Assembly (NCBI GenBank): GCA_025058345.1
Contig: JANXEN010000008.1
Location: 1 to 40,533 of the forward strand
DNA from: Sulfolobales archaeon
Lineage (GTDB): Archaea > Thermoproteota > Thermoprotei_A > Sulfolobales > NBVN01
Length of the DNA: 40,533 nt
Direction: 5' to 3'
Part shown: piece after piece, positions 23,807-32,641 of the stretch
Layout: the number at the start of each line of letters is the position of its first letter
How positions within the stretch are numbered: the first letter of the stretch is position 1
The notes under the pieces: generated by a model
What the model was told of the DNA's origin: nothing
Seen by the model: the letters and a program-made list of their open reading frames with translations, nothing else
Databases searched by the model: none
Made by a program: the position numbers and the translations under genes

Positions 23807-25480
23807 TTATGTGAAGTATGCTTTATGGAAGAATATCTGCTCTCCATCAATGTTAACTACGAAGTTCTTCAGTTTTGCTGTCGCGCCGTAGAACCACTTC
23901 TGAGTGTATAGGAATATCCACGGAGCGTCCTTCCATATTATCTCTATCGCCTTCTTGTAGTGTTCAGCTCTCTTCGTCTCATTTAACTCACTCATACCTA
24001 ATTCCAACAACTTATCAACCTCAGAATTGTTGTAGTGAGCTGCTGCTAAACCGCTGGGAGGTGCTTGAGCAGAGTAGAATTGCCCATGTAGAGCTAAGTG
24101 CGCGTCAGCAACTCCAGGACCCCAACCAAGTAAGACCATATCATACGTCTTCTCCTGTAGTGGTTTCCTTAACTCTGCAACGAAGCTCGGCCAATCCATG
24201 GTCTTTAATTCGACAGTGATTCCGACTTTGGAGAGGTAAGCCTGAACTGCCTCTGCCACCTGCTTATCCTGCATGTATCTACCCGTTGGGTGCATCAGAG
24301 TTACTTTAAACCCGTTGGGATAACCTGCTTCAGCCAACATTTTCTTAGCCCTCTCAGGGTCGTAAGTGTAGGGAGGCATCTCATGGAATCCGAAGAAGTG
24401 CGGAGGTAATGGTGCGTTAGTCTTAATTGCCAAGTCATACAGCACGTTCTTAATAATTGCATCAACATCTACGGCATAGTTAATTGCTTGCCTAACCTTA
24501 GGATCGGTGAGAGGACCTCTAGGCACCATCGCCACAAATATTATCCTGTTGCTGACTGGGGTCACAACAGCGAATCTCGAATCTCCCTTAACCCTCTCTA
24601 AATCTGTAGGAGGTAAGTTGAAGGCGAAGTCAACATCACCGGCAAGCAATGCAGCTAACCTAGTTGAGGCTTCAGGAATTATTAACCATTCAACCCTCTT
24701 CAGAATAGATTTGTTACCCCAGTAATTATCGTTCCTCTCAAGCACTATCCTTTTACCCTTTTCCCAAGAGACGAATTTATATGGACCGGTACCAACAACT
24801 TCAGTAATTGTTTTATTGCCGTATGTTTCAATCACCTTAGAGCTGGTTATGAAGAGATACGTACTTAAAGACCTTAGAAACACAGCAAATGGTGTTCTAA
24901 GATAAACCCTAACTGTATACTCGTCGATGACCTCAACCTTCGATAGAGGACCTAACTGACCTCTCTGCGATACTTTAACCGTTGGGTCCATCCACCTATC
25001 GAAGTTAGCCTTAACTACACTTGCATTCAAGGGTGTACCGTCATGGAACCTAATCCCCTTCCTAATGTAGAAGGTGTATACCTTACCGTCTTCGGAGACT
25101 GTCCACCTCTCAACGAGCCAAGGTATTACATTGCCCTTCTCATCGACCCAAACGAGTGTGTCATAGCAGTGTCTGAGTACGTTGAAGACCGCAGTGGTTG
25201 TAATGTCATGAGGGTCTACAGTATCTAAATCAACACCCATAGCAACCTTTACAGTGTCTTTAGTAGTGGTTGGTGTAGTTGCAGGCACAGTAGGTGTTGT
25301 TGTAGGTGATGTAGTAGGTGTGGTGGTTGGAGTGGTGGTGGGAGATGTAGCAGTAGGTGTTGTTGTAGTAGGAACGGCAGGACCTCTAAGTAACGTAGCG
25401 CCTGCAAAAACCGCTACTACAACTATTGCAGCAACAAGTATTGCAACGGTTTTAGTTGCTACTCCTTTATTTAGTTTCAT
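23807..25480 (-). CDS. dipeptide/oligopeptide-binding protein (SBP family 5)
   Basis: Surface receptor of the peptide importer, 557 residues. A membrane helix at about 10-29 is followed by a Thr/Pro-rich stalk to roughly residue 72, then the large binding fold starting VKVAMGVDLDTVDPHD. Family stretches include KFVSWEKGKRIVLERNDNYWG (split) and VRQAINYAVDVDAI. There is no lipobox cysteine, so the helix anchors it. It is the last transporter gene, separated from the ATPase gene by 119 bases with its own AT-rich promoter-like region, so extra expression of the receptor is likely. A GC stem at 25487-25511 overlaps the ribosome site. Confidence 0.94.
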   Translation of the reverse strand: MKLNKGVATKTVAILVAAIVVVAVFAGATLLRGPAVPTTTTPTATSPTTTPTTTPTTSPTTTPTVPATTPTTTKDTVKVAMGVDLDTVDPHDITTTAVFNVLRHCYDTLVWVDEKGNVIPWLVERWTVSEDGKVYTFYIRKGIRFHDGTPLNASVVKANFDRWMDPTVKVSQRGQLGPLSKVEVIDEYTVRVYLRTPFAVFLRSLSTYLFITSSKVIETYGNKTITEVVGTGPYKFVSWEKGKRIVLERNDNYWGNKSILKRVEWLIIPEASTRLAALLAGDVDFAFNLPPTDLERVKGDSRFAVVTPVSNRIIFVAMVPRGPLTDPKVRQAINYAVDVDAIIKNVLYDLAIKTNAPLPPHFFGFHEMPPYTYDPERAKKMLAEAGYPNGFKVTLMHPTGRYMQDKQVAEAVQAYLSKVGITVELKTMDWPSFVAELRKPLQEKTYDMVLLGWGPGVADAHLALHGQFYSAQAPPSGLAAAHYNNSEVDKLLELGMSELNETKRAEHYKKAIEIIWKDAPWIFLYTQKWFYGATAKLKNFVVNIDGEQIFFHKAYFT

Positions 25481-25486
25481 ACAGAT

Positions 25487-25511
25487 ACCCCAGATAATAA
25501 AAACTCGGGGT
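25487..25511 (-). promoter_or_regulatory. hairpin covering the Shine-Dalgarno of the peptide-binding protein
   Basis: In the message sense, ACCCC (25511-25507) can pair with GGGGT (25491-25487), leaving a 15-base loop. The GGGG is the Shine-Dalgarno, 7 bases before the ATG. Pairing would mask ribosome access; at high growth temperature a 5-bp stem may be open. Function is inferred. Confidence 0.35.
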
Positions 25512-25599
25512 TTTTAACCTTTAATTAAATTTTATTCATTATAAATACATAGAAGATTTTTTTATCAAATTTTACTTAAATATGTTAAATTTCCTTTCA

Positions 25600-26583
25600 T
25601 TAAGAATTGACTTTAATACAAGCTACTTTATGGTTTTCCGATACTCCATTGAGTTGCGGATCTATGACATTGCACCGCTCATCCGCCAGAGGGCATCGGG
25701 TAACGAATTTACATCCTTTCGGAGGGTCTATAGGGCTTGGCGGCTCTCCTCTTGCCTTAAATCTTAAGTCCTTAAATGCCATAGTCGATGATGCGGTAGG
25801 TGATGAGACTAGAAGCATCTTCGTGTAGGGATGTAGGGGACTCTTAAATATCTCCTCAGTAGGTCCTATCTCAACTATCCTTCCTAAATACATGACTGCA
25901 ACCCTATCTGAAATACTCCAAACAAGTCCCATATCGTGAGTGATGAAAATAACGCTTAACCTATATTTATCTATAATATCCATCAACACATTCATTACTT
26001 GAGCCCTCACGGATACGTCCAAGGCTGAAACTATCTCATCGGCTATTAAGACTTCAGGCTCTACGGATAAGGCCCTAGCTATCGCTATTCTCTGCCTCTC
26101 ACCCCCGGAGAGCTCGTGGGGGTATTTAAATACGTGGTCGTCTGAAAGTCCGACAGTTCTAAGCAGCCTTACCACCCCATCAAGCAGTTCCGCCTTACTT
26201 AATTCAGGATTCTTAGTGAGTAACGCCTCGCTAAGTATGTCGAATATCTGCATCCTAGGGTTTAGACTGCTGTCCGGGTTTTGGAAGACTGCCTGTATCT
26301 TATGCCTTATTAGTTTAGCGAGGGAATTATTCAACTTATATATATTGTGTCCCCTGTATAGTACCTCACCTGCATCAGGTTTCTGAAGACCAACTATGAC
26401 TCTGCCGAGTGTAGACTTACCTGAACCGCTTTCACCGACAAGCGCTAGAACCTCACCACTGTATAGTTCTAAGTCTACGTTATCAATTGCCCTAACATAC
26501 TTCTTTGCTGAAAATATGCCGACCGATAGTGGGAAGTACTTCCTAACGTTAATGGCTTTTATCACTGCCTCCATATCCATCAC
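25600..26583 (-). CDS. dppF: peptide ABC transporter ATPase (DppF/OppF)
   Basis: 327-residue ATPase subunit with Walker A GESGSGKST near residue 50, signature LSGGERQRIAIARAL, Walker B VLIADEIVSALD and switch H in ITHDMG. The C-terminal oligopeptide-transporter extension has four cysteines (GCKFVTRCP, ERC, VAC), matching the iron-sulfur-binding cysteines reported in Dpp/Opp ATPases. Its start lies inside the 3' end of the dppD gene (35-base overlap). Partners are the DppD ATPase and the two permeases. Confidence 0.95.
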   Translation of the reverse strand: MMDMEAVIKAINVRKYFPLSVGIFSAKKYVRAIDNVDLELYSGEVLALVGESGSGKSTLGRVIVGLQKPDAGEVLYRGHNIYKLNNSLAKLIRHKIQAVFQNPDSSLNPRMQIFDILSEALLTKNPELSKAELLDGVVRLLRTVGLSDDHVFKYPHELSGGERQRIAIARALSVEPEVLIADEIVSALDVSVRAQVMNVLMDIIDKYRLSVIFITHDMGLVWSISDRVAVMYLGRIVEIGPTEEIFKSPLHPYTKMLLVSSPTASSTMAFKDLRFKARGEPPSPIDPPKGCKFVTRCPLADERCNVIDPQLNGVSENHKVACIKVNS

Positions 26584-27532
26584 CTACTAGGAAGCACGCA
26601 ACCTTCCTCCCATTAACATCAACTAACTTAGGTTCTACCTGAGAACATTTAGGTAGTGCGTAGGGGCACCTCATATGGAACCTACACCCGCTAGGTGGGT
26701 TTATTAAACTGGGTATTGAGCCTTTGATGGATGCGAGTTTTTTCTTCCTCTCATACCTTAAGGATGACAACAACGCCTTAGTATATGGGTGTAGCGGATC
26801 TTTAAGCATTTCTGAGGATTTACCGACCTCTACCAGTTTTCCCGCGTACATGATGGCAACCCTATTGGATATCTCGAGCAGTAAGGCTAGGTCATGAGTG
26901 ATGAATATCACCGATGTATTCATCCTATCCCTAATCTCATTCAACAACTCCACTATCTCTGCCTGGACTGTAACGTCTAAGGCAGACGTAGGTTCATCAG
27001 CCACTATGAGTTCTGGCTCACCAGCTATAGCCATAGATATCAGTACCCTTTGCTTCATCCCGCCACTCATCTGGTGAGGGTAGGCATTAACCCTTCTCTC
27101 AGGGTCTGCAATCTTTACTGCCTTGAAGAGCTTAACGACTTCGTCGAGATACTTTCTTAGGGAGCCACCTCTGTGTGCTTCAAACACTTCCCCAACTTGA
27201 AAACCAACCGTATATATGGGGTTTAGATACGTGTTTGGGTCTTGGAAAATCATCCCTATCTTACTTCCTCTTATACTCCTTAACTCATCATTCTTTAACT
27301 TCAGGATATCTACACCATTAAATAGCACCTTCCCTGAAACGACTTTAGCTGGAGGTCTTAACAGTCCTGAAACTGTTAGCGCTAAGGTGGATTTACCAGA
27401 GCCGCTCTCACCAGCAATACCTAGTATCTCACCCTTAACGACATCCAGATCAACTCCGTCAATTGCTTTAACCGACCCTTGGGGTAAATCGTAATACACC
27501 CTCAAATCAATTACTTCAAGGATTTTCTCCAT
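26549..27532 (-). CDS. dppD: peptide ABC transporter ATPase (DppD/OppD)
   Basis: Second ATPase of the pair, 327 residues: Walker A GESGSGKST, Q-loop IFQDPNTYLNPIY, signature MSGGMKQRVLISMAI, Walker B LIVADEPTSALD, and ITHDLALL. The C-terminal extension again carries the four-cysteine pattern (GCRFHMRCP, KC, VAC), a candidate [4Fe-4S] site. Two bases separate it from the upstream permease gene. The heterodimer with DppF powers peptide import. Confidence 0.95.
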   Translation of the reverse strand: MEKILEVIDLRVYYDLPQGSVKAIDGVDLDVVKGEILGIAGESGSGKSTLALTVSGLLRPPAKVVSGKVLFNGVDILKLKNDELRSIRGSKIGMIFQDPNTYLNPIYTVGFQVGEVFEAHRGGSLRKYLDEVVKLFKAVKIADPERRVNAYPHQMSGGMKQRVLISMAIAGEPELIVADEPTSALDVTVQAEIVELLNEIRDRMNTSVIFITHDLALLLEISNRVAIMYAGKLVEVGKSSEMLKDPLHPYTKALLSSLRYERKKKLASIKGSIPSLINPPSGCRFHMRCPYALPKCSQVEPKLVDVNGRKVACFLVGDGYGGSDKSH

Positions 27533-27534
27533 AA

Positions 27535-28431
27535 TCAGAACCTCCTAAAAAACATGCGTGACTTAGGGTCTAACGCGTCTCTAAGGCCGTCACCTATTAG
27601 GTTGAACGATAGTGCTGTAGCCATGATGAATAGTCCTGGGAACACAACGATGTGTGGTGAGCTAAATAAGTAAACTCTACCGCCACCTATCATAGCTCCC
27701 CATTCGGGTGTTGGGGGAGGTATTCCAAGTCCTAGAAAACCTAGCGATGAAGCTAACAGTATAGAGAAACCTAAGTAGTAAGTGGATTGAACCACTATCA
27801 GTGAGAGCACGTTAGGGAGGACATGCCTATACATTATGTGCCAAGAACTCCTCCCCAAGAGCTTTACAGCAGTTATGTAATCCTCATTAATTAGCTGTAG
27901 GACAGCACCCCTAACTAACCTAGCGTAGACGGGGAAAGTGCTTATGGAGACAGCCATTATAAGGCTAAGCATGCCGGGACCTAATGAAACCATAAGGGCT
28001 ATAGCAAGCAGTGTTGTAGGGAATGAGAGCGCTACATCAACAATCCTCTGTATTAGAGCGTCAATCTTCCCTCCGAAATACCCCGATATAAGTCCTAAAG
28101 TAGTGCCCAATAAAGTCCCTATCAATACGGATATGAGTGAGATGCCGATAGTGTATCTGCCGCCCACCATCACCCTACTCAATATATCCCTACCTAATTC
28201 ATCTGTGCCGAGTAAGTGGTTAAGGGATGGAGGCTGCCTAACCCTCCTAAGGTTGAAGTCATAAGGATCGTATGGAGTGTATACCAGACCCACAAGAATC
28301 ATGCCTAAGATGGATATGATTACGCATAGGGAGATGTATGCAGCTTTATTAGACTTAAATACCTTCCACATCTCCTTTAGTCGTTTCTTCTTAACCTCTG
28401 AAATCTTCTTAAGCATTAACTCGTTCTCCAT
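27535..28431 (-). CDS. dppC: peptide ABC transporter permease (DppC)
   Basis: 298-residue membrane subunit with the N-terminal OppC domain (a basic cytoplasmic segment and first helix, then HLLGTDELGRDILSRVM near 72-88) and the BPD_transp_1 core. The EAA-type coupling loop contains AVKLLGRSSWHIMYRHVLPN. About six helices. It overlaps the dppB 3' end by 16 bases. Confidence 0.95.
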   Translation of the reverse strand: MENELMLKKISEVKKKRLKEMWKVFKSNKAAYISLCVIISILGMILVGLVYTPYDPYDFNLRRVRQPPSLNHLLGTDELGRDILSRVMVGGRYTIGISLISVLIGTLLGTTLGLISGYFGGKIDALIQRIVDVALSFPTTLLAIALMVSLGPGMLSLIMAVSISTFPVYARLVRGAVLQLINEDYITAVKLLGRSSWHIMYRHVLPNVLSLIVVQSTYYLGFSILLASSLGFLGLGIPPPTPEWGAMIGGGRVYLFSSPHIVVFPGLFIMATALSFNLIGDGLRDALDPKSRMFFRRF

Positions 28432-29366
28432 AGCAGATCCCTTATCCGCGGGTCAATCAACGCATAAACAACATCTACAATGATGTTTATAGCTATGAAC
28501 GTAAGAACTATGAAGAGTATTATGCCTTGAATTAACGTATAGTCTCTGAAGAATATAGCGTCTATGAGTAAGGAGCCTATGCCAGGCCACGCGTATACTG
28601 TTTCAGTGATTATAGCGCCTCCTAATAAACTCCCTATCTGAAGACCCATAATAGTCACTATAGGTATCATAGCGTTCTTAAGGACATGCCTCACAAGAAT
28701 GGCGCGGTCTCTAAGGCCTTTAGCTGCTGCAGTAAGCACGTGATTACTGTTCGACGCCTCGATTATCGACGATCTTGTGATTCTGGTTAAGTTACCCATA
28801 AGTAGAAGCGCTAAAGTAGTTGCAGGCAGTATTATGTGTCTCGGGCTGTCAGCACCGCTTGAAGGTAGCCATCTAAGACTTACTGAAAATACGTAGATGA
28901 ACATCAACGCGACCCAAAAGATTGGTGCGGAAGCACCTAATAGCGATATAGTTGATGAGACGTACGATAACTTCGAATTAGGTCTAAGGGCTGAGAGAAT
29001 CCCTAGAGGTAACGCCACAGATATAGCTATAGCCTCAGCAACTAAAGCTAGTACAATAGTGTAAGGTAGCCTCGCCATGATTTCGTTAATTACTGGGGTT
29101 CTAAACTTGATTGAAGTCCCTAAGTCCCCCCTCAGTAAGGTAGTCACATAATCGACGAACTGAAGGTAGAGAGGTTTATCAAGACCTAATTGCTCTCTTA
29201 TTCTCTGAACGTCCTGCTCTAGCGCTTCAGGCCCGGCTATCAATCTCGCAGGGTCTCCAGGCAATACCCGCACTAAAATAAACATGAATAATAAAGCTCC
29301 TATAAACGTTGGTATAGAGTGTGACACCCTTTTTGCTAAATATCTCATCAGTGACATGTGTATCAT
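28416..29366 (-). CDS. dppB: peptide ABC transporter permease (DppB)
   Basis: 316-residue first gene of the importer operon. The family entry LPGDPARLIAGPEA, and IREQLGLDKPLYLQFVDY, precede a six-helix core. The coupling loop contains AAKGLRDRAILVRHVLKNAMIP. A strong TATA-like TTTATATATTTT (29386-29397, plus-strand letters) would start transcription close to the ATG at 29366, so a leaderless message is likely. Met7 resembles the usual family N-terminus (MRYLAKRV). Confidence 0.95.
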   Translation of the reverse strand: MIHMSLMRYLAKRVSHSIPTFIGALLFMFILVRVLPGDPARLIAGPEALEQDVQRIREQLGLDKPLYLQFVDYVTTLLRGDLGTSIKFRTPVINEIMARLPYTIVLALVAEAIAISVALPLGILSALRPNSKLSYVSSTISLLGASAPIFWVALMFIYVFSVSLRWLPSSGADSPRHIILPATTLALLLMGNLTRITRSSIIEASNSNHVLTAAAKGLRDRAILVRHVLKNAMIPIVTIMGLQIGSLLGGAIITETVYAWPGIGSLLIDAIFFRDYTLIQGIILFIVLTFIAINIIVDVVYALIDPRIRDLLWRTS

Positions 29367-29510
29367 AGTGGTATATAGTAGGGGGTTTATATATTTTAAT
29401 TTTTACATATTTATGTAAAGGAAATTATTAAAAAATCTTCCTATAGTTAATTGCTTTATCAAAAATTTGTAATTCAGACTACTACAATATGCTTAATTAA
29501 TTTTTAGTTA

Positions 29511-29583
29511 ATGCACTCTGCATTGATGCAGCGTTTATGGAATATAGTTCATTAGGATTTAAAACATGTGGTTAGTTATGTTT
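29511..29583 (+). promoter_or_regulatory. promoter region of the nucleoside/MTA phosphorylase with clustered dyads
   Basis: ATGCA-N3-TGCAT-TG-ATGCAG (29511-29531) contains three alternating copies of one 5-mer and a perfect CTGCAT-TG-ATGCAG hairpin. Downstream, a TATA-like GGATTTAAAA (29556-29564 region) overlaps AAACAT-N10-ATGTTT (29562-29583), which ends 13 bases before the start codon. Sites over and just after the TATA box are typical of archaeal repression. Regulators are unknown. Confidence 0.35.
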
Positions 29584-29596
29584 ATGGGTTTCAGCT

Positions 29597-30322
29597 ATGT
29601 TGAATCCTGTAATTATTAGGGCTAAGAAGGGTGAGATAGCTGAAAGAGTAGTCATAGGCGGTGATCCAGCACGGATTGAGCAGCTAGCTTCCCTGCTTGA
29701 AGACCCTAAATTAGTTAACAGTAACAGAGGTCTTCTAACGTATACTGGCACCTACAAAGGTGTCCCCGTCACAGTAGCGACTCACGGTATAGGCGGTCCT
29801 TCATCAGCCATCGTTGTTGAGGAACTAATTATGTTGGGAGCTAAAGTCCTCATTAGGTTTGGGACATGCGGCGCTATGGTTAGCGGTTTGGGCATAGGTG
29901 ATATAGTGATCCCAACTGGTGCTGCCTACAATCAGGGAGGTCTCCTCTACCAATACTTAAAGGAGAACATATGTATGGCCGCTTCTCCGAACTACGAGGT
30001 ACTTAACAGCATCGTTAATGAGGCCGTTAAGTCAGGTGTTAAGTTCGTCGTAGGCCCTGTGGTGAGTAGTGATGCGTTCTACGCTGAAGACCCTGAGTTC
30101 GTTAAGAAGTGGACTGGTAGAGGTATTATTGCGGTGGAGATGGAGTGTGCTACTTTATTCGCGTTAAGTTCTATGAGGAAGGTTAAGTCAGGGTCGTTAC
30201 TCCTAGTTAGCGATTCATTAGTTGAGCATCTAGGATTTGCTACGGCGGAGGAACTCCGCAGCTACGTAGAGAGAGCTAGTAAGATAGCTTTAAACTCATT
30301 AATTAACGTGAGCATAAGTTAA
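29597..30322 (+). CDS. mtnP: 5'-methylthioadenosine / purine nucleoside phosphorylase
   Basis: Hexameric PNP/UDP superfamily enzyme splitting methylthioadenosine or purine nucleosides with phosphate, 241 residues. It closely follows the Sulfolobus MTA phosphorylase I pattern: AERVVIGGDPARI with the phosphate-binding GGDP, TYTGTYKGVPVTVATHGIGG split over residues 48-68, RFGTCGAM, YNQGGLLYQYL, SSDAFYAEDPEFVKKW, and AVEMECATLF with the ribose-binding MEME-like segment; D206 in VSDS is the base-contacting acid. The enzyme would recycle methylthioadenosine from the aminopropyltransferase encoded 7 kb upstream and use nucleosides brought in by the BMP importer. MTA versus inosine preference is not decidable by eye. 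Confidence 0.92.
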   Translation: MLNPVIIRAKKGEIAERVVIGGDPARIEQLASLLEDPKLVNSNRGLLTYTGTYKGVPVTVATHGIGGPSSAIVVEELIMLGAKVLIRFGTCGAMVSGLGIGDIVIPTGAAYNQGGLLYQYLKENICMAASPNYEVLNSIVNEAVKSGVKFVVGPVVSSDAFYAEDPEFVKKWTGRGIIAVEMECATLFALSSMRKVKSGSLLLVSDSLVEHLGFATAEELRSYVERASKIALNSLINVSIS

Positions 30323-30355
30323 ATACTTTTTAAATATTAACACATTAGTGGGATC

Positions 30356-32344
30356 ATGCGTAGATCGGTTGCTTATGCTTTACTGCTGCTTCTTACGCTT
30401 AGTTTAGTCCAAACACCTCACCTACTTATGTCGGAGGTAGATAGGAGTAATCAAGTATACATAGTTGCTGTTAACCAACTCTCAAACGGTAGCTATGTAG
30501 GCGTTACCGCCGAACTTTACACACGTGTAGTCTGCCCTGGCTCCGGACACGTATTCGTTGAAACCCTTCCACTAAGTCAGATAGACCTTCAAGCATCTAC
30601 TAGGATTGCTGCATTAGTTGCCAGCAGGATTGCTGGGGTTGACTTCGTGAGCTGTGATTACTACGCCTCAATAAATGCTGAGTCACCTATCGTAGGTGGT
30701 CCCAGCGCAAGCGGAGTTACATCCATAGCATTCGTAACCTCCTTACTAGGACTTCCTTTAGGTAAAGATAAGGTGATGACTGGGATGATAATGCCTGACG
30801 GCAGCGTAGGTCCTGTTGGAGGTCTTAAGGCAAAACTTGAGGCAGCAGCGAAAGTTGGTGCTAAGAGGTTCTTAGTGCCTTACGGCCAGACATACGACGT
30901 TGATTACGTAGTAGTTGAGGAGAGGAGAGGGAACGTAGTGATGTACAGAACTCAGCAAGTCGTTGTTGATTTAGTGGAGTATGGCAGAAAGTTAGGTATG
31001 GAGGTAATACCTGTAGCGAACGTATACGATGCCTTAGAGATAATTACGAATGGTTACTATAGGAGCCCTAACGTAAGTGAGGGTTTAGGTACCTTAAATG
31101 CGTTGCGGGTGAAGTTAGAGCCCATCTTCGCTAAGTGGGTCAGCAACATAAGCGGTGAGGTGATGAGAAGTATCGATGAAGGGAACTCCATTAAGGATAG
31201 GGCGTTGAGATCTTTAAGTGGGGGTAGGGGAACTTACTTTAGAAACTTACTTAACAGTATTGAATCCTCAATCAATGATACTTTGGCAAGGGCGAAGGAA
31301 TTTGAAAGCCAGCGGCTGCTTTACGCTGCTTCCTCTTCGTATTTCCAGTCACTTATCCATGCAAGGTGGCGGCTACATCTACTTAAGTCAGTACTGTATG
31401 AAAACTACCTACAGTCTGAGGCCCGCAGAATTAATGACTCCATAAACGCGGTGATATCTGAGGTACATAACTTAATAACTGATGAGGTAGACGTTGCATC
31501 ACTTGATGCCTTATCCAACGTTTTGGAGAGGGCTTATGACGCACTCCTATACTTAAACATCAGCCAAAGATCTCAAGACGTCTCTACAGCAGCGTATTAT
31601 CTAGGGTTAGCTGACTCTAGAGCATACACCTCTAAGCTATGGTATGATCTGCTGATCTACAACCACAGCTATAAAAAATTAACGATAGATGATTTCAACA
31701 TAATGGTAGTTAATATCGAATCACTAATACAAAACATATATACGTACATATTGTCGTTCTCCGAAACAGTATCCATACCCTCAGACATCTTCAACGAGGG
31801 CTACAGCAGGTACTTGCTCATGCGTTCCTTAAACGATAACCTAGATAAGTTCGCTGTTGGCTTAAGTTCTTTAGGCTATATGTACTTAACCCTATACTCA
31901 ATGTTTACAAACAACCATAGCGCCACCGTAAGTGCCTTAAACAGGACTATATCACTTACGATTAGCTTACTGGATGAATTAACCCCCATCGACGCAGTTG
32001 CTTACATCGAGTTAGCGAGAGCTTACAGCTTCGACCCCCAGTACCAGGCTTATATGCTTGCTAGGCTCTCTATGTTGCTAGCGACTTACCTTAGCCTGAA
32101 GTACGTAGGTGTCTCTAAGCCAACCACCTACCTACCACCTCAAGACGGTTCCGTAACTGTAACTAAGACCGTTACAGTAACTAAGACTGAAGTCATCACT
32201 AAAACAATTACCTCAAGGGAAACTTCTACAACTCCAAATGTAGCTGTCTCAGACTTTACTTCCGCAGCTATAGCTTTACTACTAATAGTTCTAGTTGCTG
32301 TATCATTATATTTCGTAAAAACTCCAGTAGCACCTAATCGATGA
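30356..32344 (+). CDS. secreted, membrane-anchored Lon-like serine protease (S16, no ATPase)
   Basis: 662 residues. A signal peptide at 1-26 leads into a Lon-type proteolytic domain with the Ser-Lys dyad: S117 in GGPSASG and K158 in VGGLKAK, with MPDGSVGPVGG between them. Residues about 235-580 form a mainly helical region with many N-glycosylation sequons. A Thr/Lys-rich stalk (TVTKTVTVTKTEVITKT, near 600-620) and a final membrane helix (630-652) with a short tail follow. No AAA+ domain is present, so it must act without ATP on the cell surface. It matches the archaeal secreted S16 protease group. It starts 33 bases after mtnP but probably serves extracellular protein breakdown together with the peptide importer. 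Confidence 0.88.
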   Translation: MRRSVAYALLLLLTLSLVQTPHLLMSEVDRSNQVYIVAVNQLSNGSYVGVTAELYTRVVCPGSGHVFVETLPLSQIDLQASTRIAALVASRIAGVDFVSCDYYASINAESPIVGGPSASGVTSIAFVTSLLGLPLGKDKVMTGMIMPDGSVGPVGGLKAKLEAAAKVGAKRFLVPYGQTYDVDYVVVEERRGNVVMYRTQQVVVDLVEYGRKLGMEVIPVANVYDALEIITNGYYRSPNVSEGLGTLNALRVKLEPIFAKWVSNISGEVMRSIDEGNSIKDRALRSLSGGRGTYFRNLLNSIESSINDTLARAKEFESQRLLYAASSSYFQSLIHARWRLHLLKSVLYENYLQSEARRINDSINAVISEVHNLITDEVDVASLDALSNVLERAYDALLYLNISQRSQDVSTAAYYLGLADSRAYTSKLWYDLLIYNHSYKKLTIDDFNIMVVNIESLIQNIYTYILSFSETVSIPSDIFNEGYSRYLLMRSLNDNLDKFAVGLSSLGYMYLTLYSMFTNNHSATVSALNRTISLTISLLDELTPIDAVAYIELARAYSFDPQYQAYMLARLSMLLATYLSLKYVGVSKPTTYLPPQDGSVTVTKTVTVTKTEVITKTITSRETSTTPNVAVSDFTSAAIALLLIVLVAVSLYFVKTPVAPNR

Positions 32345-32362
32345 TTAATTAAGTTGAAGTAG

Positions 32363-32641
32363 TTACTCAGACATCTCCACTATCTCCCAGATTACCCTAC
32401 CTTCAGGGTCGGGGCATGAGACCTCTCTAACCCTAGGTAACCAATCGTTAGGTTCGTCTACCTTCCTCTGCTTAGCTGGGAGTAATGGAATTAAGCTTGA
32501 GAGGGCGTAGAAGCATACGTGTCTGTTGAGCGGTAGTGTGAGCATACTCCCAGAGACTTCGAAGTAATCCCCTACCTTATGTATGTTACACTTACCTTTA
32601 ATCTCCTTAACTCTAACCAATAACTTCTTCATAGACATCAC
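32363..32641 (-). CDS. TIGR04076 family protein
   Basis: Small 92-residue protein of a conserved family of unknown function found mainly in anaerobes. Three conserved cysteines are visible: IKGKC near residue 17, HVCFYAL near 43 and VSCPDPEGRVIWEI near 75, along with the LIPLLPAKQR and NDWLP segments. The cysteines could bind metal or a cluster. It directly abuts the sodium symporter gene and is the last gene of the ferredoxin-AOR operon. The start may be Met3 or Met1, since ATGs are clustered. Confidence 0.85.
   Translation of the reverse strand: MMSMKKLLVRVKEIKGKCNIHKVGDYFEVSGSMLTLPLNRHVCFYALSSLIPLLPAKQRKVDEPNDWLPRVREVSCPDPEGRVIWEIVEMSE

Noticed and set aside
25254-25375. Apparent short tandem DNA repeats (GTAGGTGTTGTTGTAG-like)
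   Set aside because: They arise from degenerate Thr/Pro codons in the receptor stalk and are not exact repeats of fixed unit length, so not CRISPR or a satellite.
25254-25517. Glycine/valine-rich plus-strand open frame opposite the peptide-binding protein
   Set aside because: It is the antisense of the Thr/Pro stalk codons; low-complexity composition, no family pattern and a well-supported gene on the other strand.
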